DNA of 17,384 nt, taken from NCBI GenBank assembly GCA_016209865.1, contig JACQVL010000068.1, positions 1 to 17,384 of the forward strand, read 5' to 3'. The position numbers were made by a program, and so were the translations under genes. Positions 7,058 to 13,839 of the stretch are shown one piece after another. Source of the DNA: Candidatus Latescibacterota bacterium (lineage in GTDB: Bacteria; JAAXHH01; JACQVL01). Every line of letters starts with the position of its first letter. Positions within the stretch are counted from its first letter, which is position 1. The notes under the pieces were generated by a model. It saw only the letters and a list, made by a program, of their open reading frames with translations, searched no databases and was not told where the DNA came from.

Positions 7058-8206
7058 TCACCCGATCCCCTCGTTCAGGACGATGGTAGCCTTGACACAC
7101 CGCAGGGCCAGGGCGCTGTGAATGGCTTCGTGAACCCCCGCTTCGGTGAAGGGGAAGCAGGTCTGCATCTGCGGCCACGGGTAGCGAGTGCAGGCCCGGT
7201 CGAGCAGGTCGATGGCGACCGGGATGTCGTTGGCGGTAAACGCCCAGCTTCCCACGACGATGATGTCCTTGACGCAGAACCGGTGCCAGTTGGTGGCGAT
7301 CGGACCTGCGTCGGTGAATTGCCCCATCTCGACGTAGGTCCCGCCGTCCCGCAGCATCTCGATCCCCTCCGGCCCGGCAGAGGGATGACCGCTGCACTCC
7401 ACCACCACGTCCGCGCCGAAGCGTCCGACAACCTGGCGGACGGCATCGATCCGTGCCTGCGGGGTCGTGTGGGTCTCAAGGGACACGGTGGCGTCCGCGC
7501 CAAACTGGCGACACAGGGCGAGCCGTGGCTGTTCCGGCGCTCCCACCACGATGACACGTCCGGCGCCCATCTCCCGGGCTGCCGCCAGGGCCAAGACCCC
7601 GATGGGGCCTGAACCCTGAATGACCACCGTAGACCCGGCCCGGAACCCGCCGACCGCCACCGCCCGGTTCAGGGCGCGCACACAGGCGGTGAGCGGCTCA
7701 GCCAGCGACCCAAGCCGTAACGACATACGATCCGGTAACCGGTAGACCTTCGTGGCGGGTAACAGGTCGAGGTCGATATAGACCATCTCAGCCCAGCCAC
7801 CCCACAGGTGCGGCGGTTTCTCGAACGGGAGATACCGACCGTAGTAGGTGGGGTTGAGACACCGGTTGGCGTGGGTCGGGTAGTGCACGCAGTAGTAACA
7901 CGTTCCACAGGGCATGAGAGGCGGCAGCATGACCTTGCAGCCGACGGTCAGCGGTTGGCCCATAAAGTCGGCTTCCAGGGCAGGACCTTTTTCGACGATC
8001 ACACCAGCCAGTTCATGACCCAGCGTCAACGGCCAGGGCAGGGGTGTGGGCCAGTGTCCCTGGAGGATGTGCAGGTCGGTGCCGCACACCCCGCAGACAC
8101 CGATCTGGATCAGAGCCGCTTTGTCGGGCACGCGGGGCCGGGGCACCGTCCTGATCTGCGGCCGGGCGCCGGGGCGATCGAAGGTAGCGACACGTACGGT
8201 CTGCAT
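7058..8206 (-). CDS. zinc-dependent medium-chain alcohol/polyol dehydrogenase
   Basis: A protein of 382 residues, normal for the MDR superfamily. Catalytic-zinc ligands are visible: C41 in GVCGTDLH, H64/E65 in LGHELAG, and E170 in LAEPL. The structural zinc lobe is CGTCYYC (100-106) with the fourth Cys at 116, a slightly longer loop than usual. The Rossmann motif is GSGPIG (198-203), and no Asp or Arg seen after the second strand decides clearly between NAD and NADP. The family oxidises secondary alcohols, with sorbitol, threonine and aldose dehydrogenases as relatives, so a sugar or polyol is likely here. The ribosome site CCTCCTC (8212-8218, read as GAGGAGG) lies in the 12-base gap after the URO-D-like gene. 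That tight packing marks a shared transcript. Confidence 0.93.
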   Translation of the reverse strand: MQTVRVATFDRPGARPQIRTVPRPRVPDKAALIQIGVCGVCGTDLHILQGHWPTPLPWPLTLGHELAGVIVEKGPALEADFMGQPLTVGCKVMLPPLMPCGTCYYCVHYPTHANRCLNPTYYGRYLPFEKPPHLWGGWAEMVYIDLDLLPATKVYRLPDRMSLRLGSLAEPLTACVRALNRAVAVGGFRAGSTVVIQGSGPIGVLALAAAREMGAGRVIVVGAPEQPRLALCRQFGADATVSLETHTTPQARIDAVRQVVGRFGADVVVECSGHPSAGPEGIEMLRDGGTYVEMGQFTDAGPIATNWHRFCVKDIIVVGSWAFTANDIPVAIDLLDRACTRYPWPQMQTCFPFTEAGVHEAIHSALALRCVKATIVLNEGIG

Positions 8207-8218
8207 CCGAACCTCCTC

Positions 8219-9292
8219 TCAACAGGCGATGGGCAACCTGCCGAATCGGTTGATCGTCTTGAGAATCGTGTCAAAACTCTCTCGCCACCGGTTATCCGGG
8301 ACATTTTCTGTAATACCGATGATAAACCGGTCTCCGGGGGCCGCTTCTTTGAGCATCTGTTTCGTCGTGGCCTCGATCACACTGGCTGGCTCGAGATGCA
8401 CGGATGACGGGAAATTGATGAAGAGGACTTTCCCCGGCCACAGGCGTCGTGCCTCAGCCACGGTCATGTCAGTATCCGGCGCCGGCGTGAACGCTTCAAC
8501 CCAATCCAGCGCAGATTCACCGATTTCCCGAGCCCAGAGCTTATTGTTCGCGTCGAGATGACAGCCCACCAGCTTTCCGCCTGCGTGCAGGATCGAGGTC
8601 ACTTCTTCCCAATGAGGTACGACATACGAGACGAATCGTTCTTTGCCCAGCACCTCTGGCGCATAGTTCCCTCCGCATTGCACGACTCTTGCCGGAGACT
8701 GGGCGATAATGGAAAAAACGGCTCGCTCGTTTTCAACGATCGCTTCATGCAGGGCGAGAACCCGGTTTCGTCGTTCCGCCCATTCGACGCTGAACGTGGT
8801 AAGCCCCATCAGGTGGTACATGATCGTGTGTAACGGAGCCCCTGGAGCCGTGGTCTTAAAGAACGCATCCCCACCGATTTGTTCCTGCGCCCTCAGGAAC
8901 GAGGCATAATCGGGTGTGTACTGGCGATCCCGGATGATGAATTCCAGCGCCGCGTAATCCTCAGGGCTTTTGAACAGTGGTTCCATCTGCCAGGTGGTGT
9001 TCTCCGTCTTCTCTGCGGGCAGGCTCTTCGTCAAGGATGTGAGCATCCCTTTGGGCGTTTTGATCGTCGTTTTTTGATACCGCGCTCCGTCCTTGTTGAA
9101 GGTGAGCGTTTCCGTCTCCGTGTTGGGGCTTGCGACGGTATAGACAGATCTGGCATCCAGGATACACAAGCCTTCATTCCGGAGGAGTCGTTCCATCTCA
9201 CACTGGGGAATTCGCCATCCCTTGAGCGCGAACGGAACGGTATCAACGAGCTTCCCCTCAAACACGGCTTCGAGTTTCTCAGCGCACGTCAT
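8219..9292 (-). CDS. URO-D (uroporphyrinogen decarboxylase) superfamily protein
   Basis: A protein of 357 residues from ATG 9292, which has GGAGGAGGA a few bases upstream; the in-frame ATG at 9310 would place that site inside the coding region. The opening MTCAEKLEAVFEGKLVDTVP matches the N-terminal helix and 'R.P..' lead of URO-D-like proteins. The barrel shows GGKLVGCHLDANNK (238-251), where members have an H-x-D-G/N-type loop, and IIGITENVP (324-332) near the C-terminus. True HemE residues for porphyrinogen binding are not evident, and no corrinoid protein is encoded nearby as partner for a methyltransferase. The function is therefore unknown. It lies between a GH127-like gene and the Zn dehydrogenase. 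A second, distant relative is at 12696-13814. Confidence 0.82.
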   Translation of the reverse strand: MTCAEKLEAVFEGKLVDTVPFALKGWRIPQCEMERLLRNEGLCILDARSVYTVASPNTETETLTFNKDGARYQKTTIKTPKGMLTSLTKSLPAEKTENTTWQMEPLFKSPEDYAALEFIIRDRQYTPDYASFLRAQEQIGGDAFFKTTAPGAPLHTIMYHLMGLTTFSVEWAERRNRVLALHEAIVENERAVFSIIAQSPARVVQCGGNYAPEVLGKERFVSYVVPHWEEVTSILHAGGKLVGCHLDANNKLWAREIGESALDWVEAFTPAPDTDMTVAEARRLWPGKVLFINFPSSVHLEPASVIEATTKQMLKEAAPGDRFIIGITENVPDNRWRESFDTILKTINRFGRLPIAC

Positions 9293-9295
9293 CTG

Positions 9296-9304
9296 TCCTC
9301 CTCC
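9296..9304 (-). promoter_or_regulatory. ribosome binding site of the URO-D-like gene
   Basis: GGAGGAGGA on the minus strand, ending 3 bases before ATG 9292, with the best core GGAGG 6-8 bases away. It argues for ATG 9292 against the upstream ATG 9310. Confidence 0.75.
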
Positions 9305-9346
9305 GGTCATCTGGTTACCCCGGATTCAGATTTAAGGATCTCAGGA

Positions 9347-11110
9347 CTACCACAGAACGGACTGATCGGCGACGAACCGCTCTTTGTCCACCCAGCGCGT
9401 ACGGTCGTTGCGCAGGGCCTCGCGCTCAAACAGAGGATAGTAGATGCCTCTGGGCTCGATCCACACGATGTCGGAGCCTCGCAGACCGAGGGAGTAGAGT
9501 TCACCCCCCATTTTTTCCTGGACGGTTCGTTCTGTGATCGGAAACTGGAGCGTCGCCGTCTGTCCTTCAGGGATAGCGTCCAGTTCGACGTACCGCCCGC
9601 TGCGTCGATGCGTCGTCGCTGTTCCGTTGACCGTCACGGTCACCCCTTCCTTCTCTCCAACCCACACCGGCAGCCGAACGCGCAGAGACAGTCGTGCTTT
9701 CATCCTGACGTCCACCCGACCCTGGTACGGCAGATGGCTGTTCACGTCCGCCCAGGGAGAAGCCCGGTTCAGCAGGAGATGGAGGTGCAGGGTGTCCTGG
9801 CAGTGTTCGAGGATCGACTCCCACCCATAGTACAGCGCACGGGCACAGTTGCCAAGACAACAGTGCTGGAAGACCGGCCAGCCTTTTCCCGCCCAGAGAT
9901 CGTTGGGAAGCGTCCAGCCGCCGAACGACCCGACGTTGCGTTCAGGCACGCGGTCGGACGTGGCGTTCTCCTCAGTGGCTCTCTCGGTCCGGGGCACCAC
10001 GGTGTCCTGAGCCGAAATCAGCCGCTCGGCCACCCGGTACATCCAGTCGCCGCGGAGCATCTGCATCGTCGCCAGTTCGTTCCGGAGGGTGGCGTCGAGG
10101 TCGTCGAAGAGGTCTGCGGCTCCCGTCTGGGTCAGGCGCGACTGGATGGCCACCATGTCTGCGATACAGCAGCCCTCGGTGTTCCGAAATGGACGGTCAT
10201 CCGGCCATACATCGCCGATGTATTCCGGGTAGTAGCCGGTGATCGGGCTTCCGGTCGACCGGGCAAACTCGTACGCCCGCAGGGCGCGTGCTGCCGCTTC
10301 CTTGTCCCCCGTCGCCAGAGCATACTCGGCCAGGGCCAGCACCGTGTTCGTGTTATGATGGAAGTGGAGCGCCATGCGACTCCCGTCGGGCCAGGTCCCG
10401 GCCTGTGGATCCCAAATGCTTTTGCTGGTCTGATGTTCCAGGGCTCTGGGACCGTGGCGCGCACACAACCGCCCTTCCTCGTCGAGCACCCCGGTGCGCG
10501 GGTCGCTCAGATACCGGGCCAGACGCGTCGCTGTCTCATAGGCTGCGTCATCCCCGGTCGCGCGCAGGTACTGGGACAGCCCTTGCAGGGTCCAGCCAAA
10601 AATCGTAGCCGGCCACCCCCGTCCCATCTCGCCCCGCGTCTGATGCTCGACCAGGATCGTCCGGTAGTCCCTGACCGCCCGGGCGCATGCCTTCTTCCAG
10701 GCATCGTCACCCGTTAACAGCCAGTATAAGGTCGCGGTGGCAAGCATTCGTCCTGAGGAAACGGCGGTCGAGAGGTTGTCTGTCGTGAGGCTGTTCCACA
10801 ATCGATCCGCCCAGCTCCGTTCCATGTCCCCGTGATCGCAGTTCCCACACGTCAACCGGTCGAGAATCAACGCTTCCCACATCTTGGGGTTGTACGCAGC
10901 CGTATCGCTCCCGACCGGCTGATGGCGGATCATCGTCGGAGGATACGAGGCGAGGGTGACGAGGAAATACTGGGCGTAGTCATTTGCGGGCTCGGTCGTC
11001 CCGGCAATGGCGTGAATCGCCAGACTCGCGCGGTCGGCCAGGTCGAGCGTATCCGGCACCCATGCGGAGTACCGGGCTCCGCCATACTCTGGTAACGGCA
11101 TATCAGACAT
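9347..11110 (-). CDS. GH127-type (beta-L-arabinofuranosidase-like) protein
   Basis: A protein of 587 residues from ATG 11110. GTG 11143 in frame is possible, but neither start has a strong ribosome site. Helical-hairpin repeats (about 60-360) form a predicted (alpha/alpha)6 barrel, then a beta-sandwich tail contains RVRLPVWVG. Counting from ATG 11110, NTEGCCIADM (310-319) and VFQHCCLGNCARAL (413-426) align with the two active-site stretches of GH127, in which a Glu and three cysteines bind zinc and one cysteine acts as nucleophile. C417-C418 is the key pair. The substrate may be a terminal beta-L-arabinofuranose or another furanoside; several GH127-like branches have other or unknown specificities. 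There is no signal peptide. It is distantly related to the protein at 3291-4838, which lacks the second cysteine pair. Gaps are 54 bp downstream and 108 bp upstream, neither holding an obvious element. Confidence 0.78.
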   Translation of the reverse strand: MSDMPLPEYGGARYSAWVPDTLDLADRASLAIHAIAGTTEPANDYAQYFLVTLASYPPTMIRHQPVGSDTAAYNPKMWEALILDRLTCGNCDHGDMERSWADRLWNSLTTDNLSTAVSSGRMLATATLYWLLTGDDAWKKACARAVRDYRTILVEHQTRGEMGRGWPATIFGWTLQGLSQYLRATGDDAAYETATRLARYLSDPRTGVLDEEGRLCARHGPRALEHQTSKSIWDPQAGTWPDGSRMALHFHHNTNTVLALAEYALATGDKEAAARALRAYEFARSTGSPITGYYPEYIGDVWPDDRPFRNTEGCCIADMVAIQSRLTQTGAADLFDDLDATLRNELATMQMLRGDWMYRVAERLISAQDTVVPRTERATEENATSDRVPERNVGSFGGWTLPNDLWAGKGWPVFQHCCLGNCARALYYGWESILEHCQDTLHLHLLLNRASPWADVNSHLPYQGRVDVRMKARLSLRVRLPVWVGEKEGVTVTVNGTATTHRRSGRYVELDAIPEGQTATLQFPITERTVQEKMGGELYSLGLRGSDIVWIEPRGIYYPLFEREALRNDRTRWVDKERFVADQSVLW

Positions 11111-11218
11111 TGTTGGCTCGCTTTCTGAAGTGTTCCCTCCCACTCAGGATCAAGGTCGGGTCATCAGTTCCGTCGCTTTTTTCTCACGGCATTCCCTCGT
11201 CGGACATCTGAGTCCTTC

Positions 11219-12538
11219 TTATCGCAGGGCCTTCCATCTCCACGTCGGAGCCTGTGTGTACGTGAAGGAGACCCTGTCTCCTGGCTCCAGGATGAACGTC
11301 TGGCCGGCGACCAGTCCGGCGGAGATGGTTTGAGCGGATGACGGCCGCGGCGGTGGGATGGGCCGCGGCGGCCGCGTGAGGTTGTCCACCAGGCTGAGGT
11401 TGTGCGGGATGGTTTGGGCGGTGCCCTCCGCATCCGCGATCGTCCATTCTGAAACCGCTCCGGGCGTCAGGATGATGACCTGCATCGTATACGGGTTCGT
11501 GTTGACCACCTCATCCCCCGACGCGGGCATCGGGGGGGTGGGCACATCAAACCCGACCGTCCAGTTGGGCACAACCTTATTGGTGGGCATCCTCGCCTTG
11601 TTGGTGATTCCGTTCGGCAGGTCGAAGGCGAAGACCGTGTTATCCCTGGAATCCGGCTCAAACACGATATCCTGTCCGGGCGCTCGTTTCCCGAATAACG
11701 AGAACGTCAACACATTCCTCTGGGCGAAGATGTCCGCCCCGATCGCGTCGTCAGGAACGAAGTCCTCGATGATGACGTACCGTTTGCGCTCGGAATCGAA
11801 ATGCGCGCCTCTCGGCGCATGGAACGACATCTCAAACCGGTTATGGACGATTTTCTGTGACCCTGGGTCGCCGAGCCGGAGGCCGGTGCATCGTCCTGTG
11901 GCGTGGTATTGATTGCCGTATGGCACGTGGATGCGGTTGTTGCTGATCCATTGGCCTACGCCGCCGTTATCCGTGACATAGACGCCTGTTCCAACCGTGT
12001 TGGTCTCTTCCGCAAAGATCAGACTGTTAATGATGGGGCCTTTGGACGAGTCGATCAGGATGCCAACCCCGTCCGGGTGGCTTGAGACGACCGCAGAAAA
12101 ATCGAACAGGCTGGCGGTGACCACGACGAAATCGTCCGGGCCTGGAGTCTCGGGCTTGATCGCTACGGCCGCATCGGGGGACTGCGAGGTGATGAGGCCG
12201 AATTTGTACCGGCAATTCATCTGGCTGTCGATATGGATCGCGTGGCCGGTCGTCTTTTGGTAGGCGAACAGAGCGTTCCCTCCATCCACTCGAAAGTCCT
12301 GGCTCCACGGCACCCGGAGCGTCTCATCGAGCGTGTAGATGTTGTACGGCATCCCCTCTCCGTCGTGCATCCCGCCCCGACCTCCCCAGATGTAGACATC
12401 CCGGCAGTGGGCATGCGCGTAATCGAGGGCTTCCTGGATGCCGCTGGTCTTCGTGCCCGGGGTGTTCGGTCCGAAATCCCCGCCATCATCCGGCCCTTGG
12501 AGTGTCACAAAGACGTAGGGTTTTCGTCTGGCTTCCAT
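11219..12538 (-). CDS. right-handed beta-helix protein with C-terminal beta module
   Basis: A protein of 439 residues from ATG 12538, supported by AGGAG nine bases upstream; the frame opens at 12574. Residues 7-50 (VTLQGPDDGG..., IQEALDYA) resemble the opening of pectate-lyase-superfamily helices. Residues about 85-320 show short alternating strands with Asn/Gly turns (NNRIHVPYG, HNRFEMS), as in a right-handed parallel beta-helix. A C-terminal module begins at NPYTMQVIILTPG (348-360) and ends GDRVSFTYTQAPTWRWKAL (420-438), a pattern seen at the end of phage and bacterial surface-type beta proteins. A proline-rich insert (389-399) splits it. The enzyme class (lyase, hydrolase, epimerase or binding protein) is not evident, and no catalytic residues stand out. 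No signal peptide is visible, which is unusual for such a protein. Confidence 0.6.
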   Translation of the reverse strand: MEARRKPYVFVTLQGPDDGGDFGPNTPGTKTSGIQEALDYAHAHCRDVYIWGGRGGMHDGEGMPYNIYTLDETLRVPWSQDFRVDGGNALFAYQKTTGHAIHIDSQMNCRYKFGLITSQSPDAAVAIKPETPGPDDFVVVTASLFDFSAVVSSHPDGVGILIDSSKGPIINSLIFAEETNTVGTGVYVTDNGGVGQWISNNRIHVPYGNQYHATGRCTGLRLGDPGSQKIVHNRFEMSFHAPRGAHFDSERKRYVIIEDFVPDDAIGADIFAQRNVLTFSLFGKRAPGQDIVFEPDSRDNTVFAFDLPNGITNKARMPTNKVVPNWTVGFDVPTPPMPASGDEVVNTNPYTMQVIILTPGAVSEWTIADAEGTAQTIPHNLSLVDNLTRPPRPIPPPRPSSAQTISAGLVAGQTFILEPGDRVSFTYTQAPTWRWKALR

Positions 12539-12547
12539 CCGTATCGT

Positions 12548-12552
12548 CTCCT
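12548..12552 (-). promoter_or_regulatory. ribosome binding site of the beta-helix gene
   Basis: AGGAG on the minus strand within AAAGGAG, 9 bases before ATG 12538. It favours this start over ATG 12574, which would include the site in the coding region. Confidence 0.7.
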
Positions 12553-12571
12553 TTCTGTCTTTCTGTGCCCC

Positions 12572-12684
12572 CATCCCCCGGCCCCTCGTTTGGGCAGGTG
12601 GGCAATGGGCAGTGGGCAGTGGAAGCCGTTCCCCCGTCCACTGCCTACCTGCCCATCTGCCCAGTAGAGTAGGGCCGGGGGGAT
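12572..12684. repeat. large imperfect inverted repeat between URO-D-like and beta-helix genes
   Basis: The left arm (about 12572-12622) and right arm (about 12637-12684) are largely complementary. ATCCCCCGGCCC pairs with GGGCCGGGGGGAT at the base, GGGCAGGTGGGCA with the segment around TACCTGCCCATCTGCCC, and GGCAGTGGA with TCCACTGCC next to a loop of about 14 bases. A transcript could fold into a very long GC-rich stem with a few bulges. No T-run follows on either strand. It fills most of the 157-base gap. It could stop or pause transcription, stabilise mRNA ends, or be a small non-coding repeat element present elsewhere in the genome. Confidence 0.75.
12591..12622. repeat. heptamer tandem repeat TGGGCAR
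   Basis: Units TGGGCAG (12591-12597), TGGGCAA (12599-12605), TGGGCAG (12606-12612) and TGGGCAG (12613-12619) run head to tail with one extra G after the first, then a partial TGG. They make up the left arm of the larger inverted repeat. The right arm holds more degenerate complements. Confidence 0.85.
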
Positions 12685-12695
12685 AGTGAGGGCCA

Positions 12696-13814
12696 TCAGA
12701 CCTCCCCGGCCAGAAACCGCCGCCCGTACTCGCGTCCGTGCTCCATCATGGCACGGATGTTCTCCAGCGGAGCCTCAGGAAGGATCGAACTGCTGGGCGC
12801 CAGGCAGAAGCCGCCGCCGGGAGCGGCCACCTGGAAGCAGCGTTCGACCTCGCGCTTCACGTCCTCCACCGTCCCGAACGGCAGGGTATGCACGACGGAC
12901 ACACTGCCGAAGAAGATCAGTTTGCCGCCATCCTGACGCCGGAACTGAACCATCTCCTCCAGCGGAATATTCGCCTCGCGTTCCTGGAAGCCCTGAAAAC
13001 CGGTGACACCCAGGTCGATCAAACGAGGCACTAAGGGCAGGACATTCCCGTCACAGTGCCAGACGATCTCGATTCCCGCTTCGACTAACGGTCGCAGCGC
13101 ATCGGCCAGGGCCGGGAAGTACAGGTTATCGAGCATGGCCACCGCACACATCGGGCCGTCGTTGAAGCAGATATCGTCCCCCCCGTACACCACCGGGGCT
13201 AAGTCGTCCTGGCGGACGGCTTCGGCGATGGCGAGGTTGTACAGGCGGCCCCACTCGCCTCCGTGCCAGAAGTACCGGCGGAAATGTTCCGGGTAGAGGT
13301 AGAGGGCGGACAGATAGCTCTCGTAGTTCCAGCGGGTGTAGCCGCCCATGAAACTGGGCATTCCGAAGCTCCCGATGTACAGCGTCCGGTCCCCGGACAT
13401 CTCGCGCAGGCGGAGCAGACGTTGGGCATAGTTCCGCGCTGCCGCGTCGAGGTCAAAGTCACGGCCGAGTGTCTCTGGATCGGGAAGCGCCTCGATGTCG
13501 TCACGCACCTGTTCCGGGGTCACGTCCGTTCTCGGGTAGCTCAGGGAGACGTTGCCGGAGGCTGATTCCGGGACGTGGAACGGGTCGCACGCTAAGTGTT
13601 CGTGGTGGGGGGATGGCATGATAAACTGGGGGTTGAGGTTACAACCCGAATTGGCGAACGCCTCGACGGCGGTGCGCACCGGGTCTGCGTAAATATCGTC
13701 CACTCCCGCATACTGGCGGAAGAACTCCCGTTTCATCACCCAGCAGCAGATCAGACACGGCTCTTCAACGTGCTCGCGCTGTAATGTCCGCCACGCGATC
13801 TCTACGCCAGTCAT
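12696..13814 (-). CDS. URO-D superfamily protein (second copy, divergent)
   Basis: A protein of 372 residues from ATG 13814, with GAGG and AGG purine runs upstream. It has the URO-D-like barrel plan: an N-terminal PC.ICCWVMKREFF segment, YIGSFGMPSF (146-155), GGDDICFNDGPM (211-222), then VWHCDGNVLPLVPRLIDLG (251-269), the conserved H-x-DGN-type loop of this branch, followed by GFQGFQE and a late GGGFCLAPSS (333-342). H253, C254 and C337 might bind a metal, as in corrinoid-protein methyltransferases of the superfamily, but their spacing is not the classical H-x-C-x(n)-C. No heme or corrinoid genes are near. It starts 25 bases after the GH116-like gene and probably shares its transcript. Its substrate is unknown; methyl transfer from, or breakdown of, a released aglycone or sugar acid is speculation. 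Confidence 0.82.
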   Translation of the reverse strand: MTGVEIAWRTLQREHVEEPCLICCWVMKREFFRQYAGVDDIYADPVRTAVEAFANSGCNLNPQFIMPSPHHEHLACDPFHVPESASGNVSLSYPRTDVTPEQVRDDIEALPDPETLGRDFDLDAAARNYAQRLLRLREMSGDRTLYIGSFGMPSFMGGYTRWNYESYLSALYLYPEHFRRYFWHGGEWGRLYNLAIAEAVRQDDLAPVVYGGDDICFNDGPMCAVAMLDNLYFPALADALRPLVEAGIEIVWHCDGNVLPLVPRLIDLGVTGFQGFQEREANIPLEEMVQFRRQDGGKLIFFGSVSVVHTLPFGTVEDVKREVERCFQVAAPGGGFCLAPSSSILPEAPLENIRAMMEHGREYGRRFLAGEV

Positions 13815-13839
13815 GAAACCTGCCTCGCTTCCCTGTCGA

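Noticed and set aside
8879-10717. Open frame of 612 residues on the + strand
   Set aside because: It runs antisense across the URO-D-like gene and most of the GH127-type gene, both of which have family motifs and ribosome sites. Its translation is Pro/Arg/His-rich without domain pattern, as expected from the reverse of GC-rich codons.
12591-12622. CRISPR array
   Set aside because: The units are contiguous heptamers without spacers and no cas genes are present.
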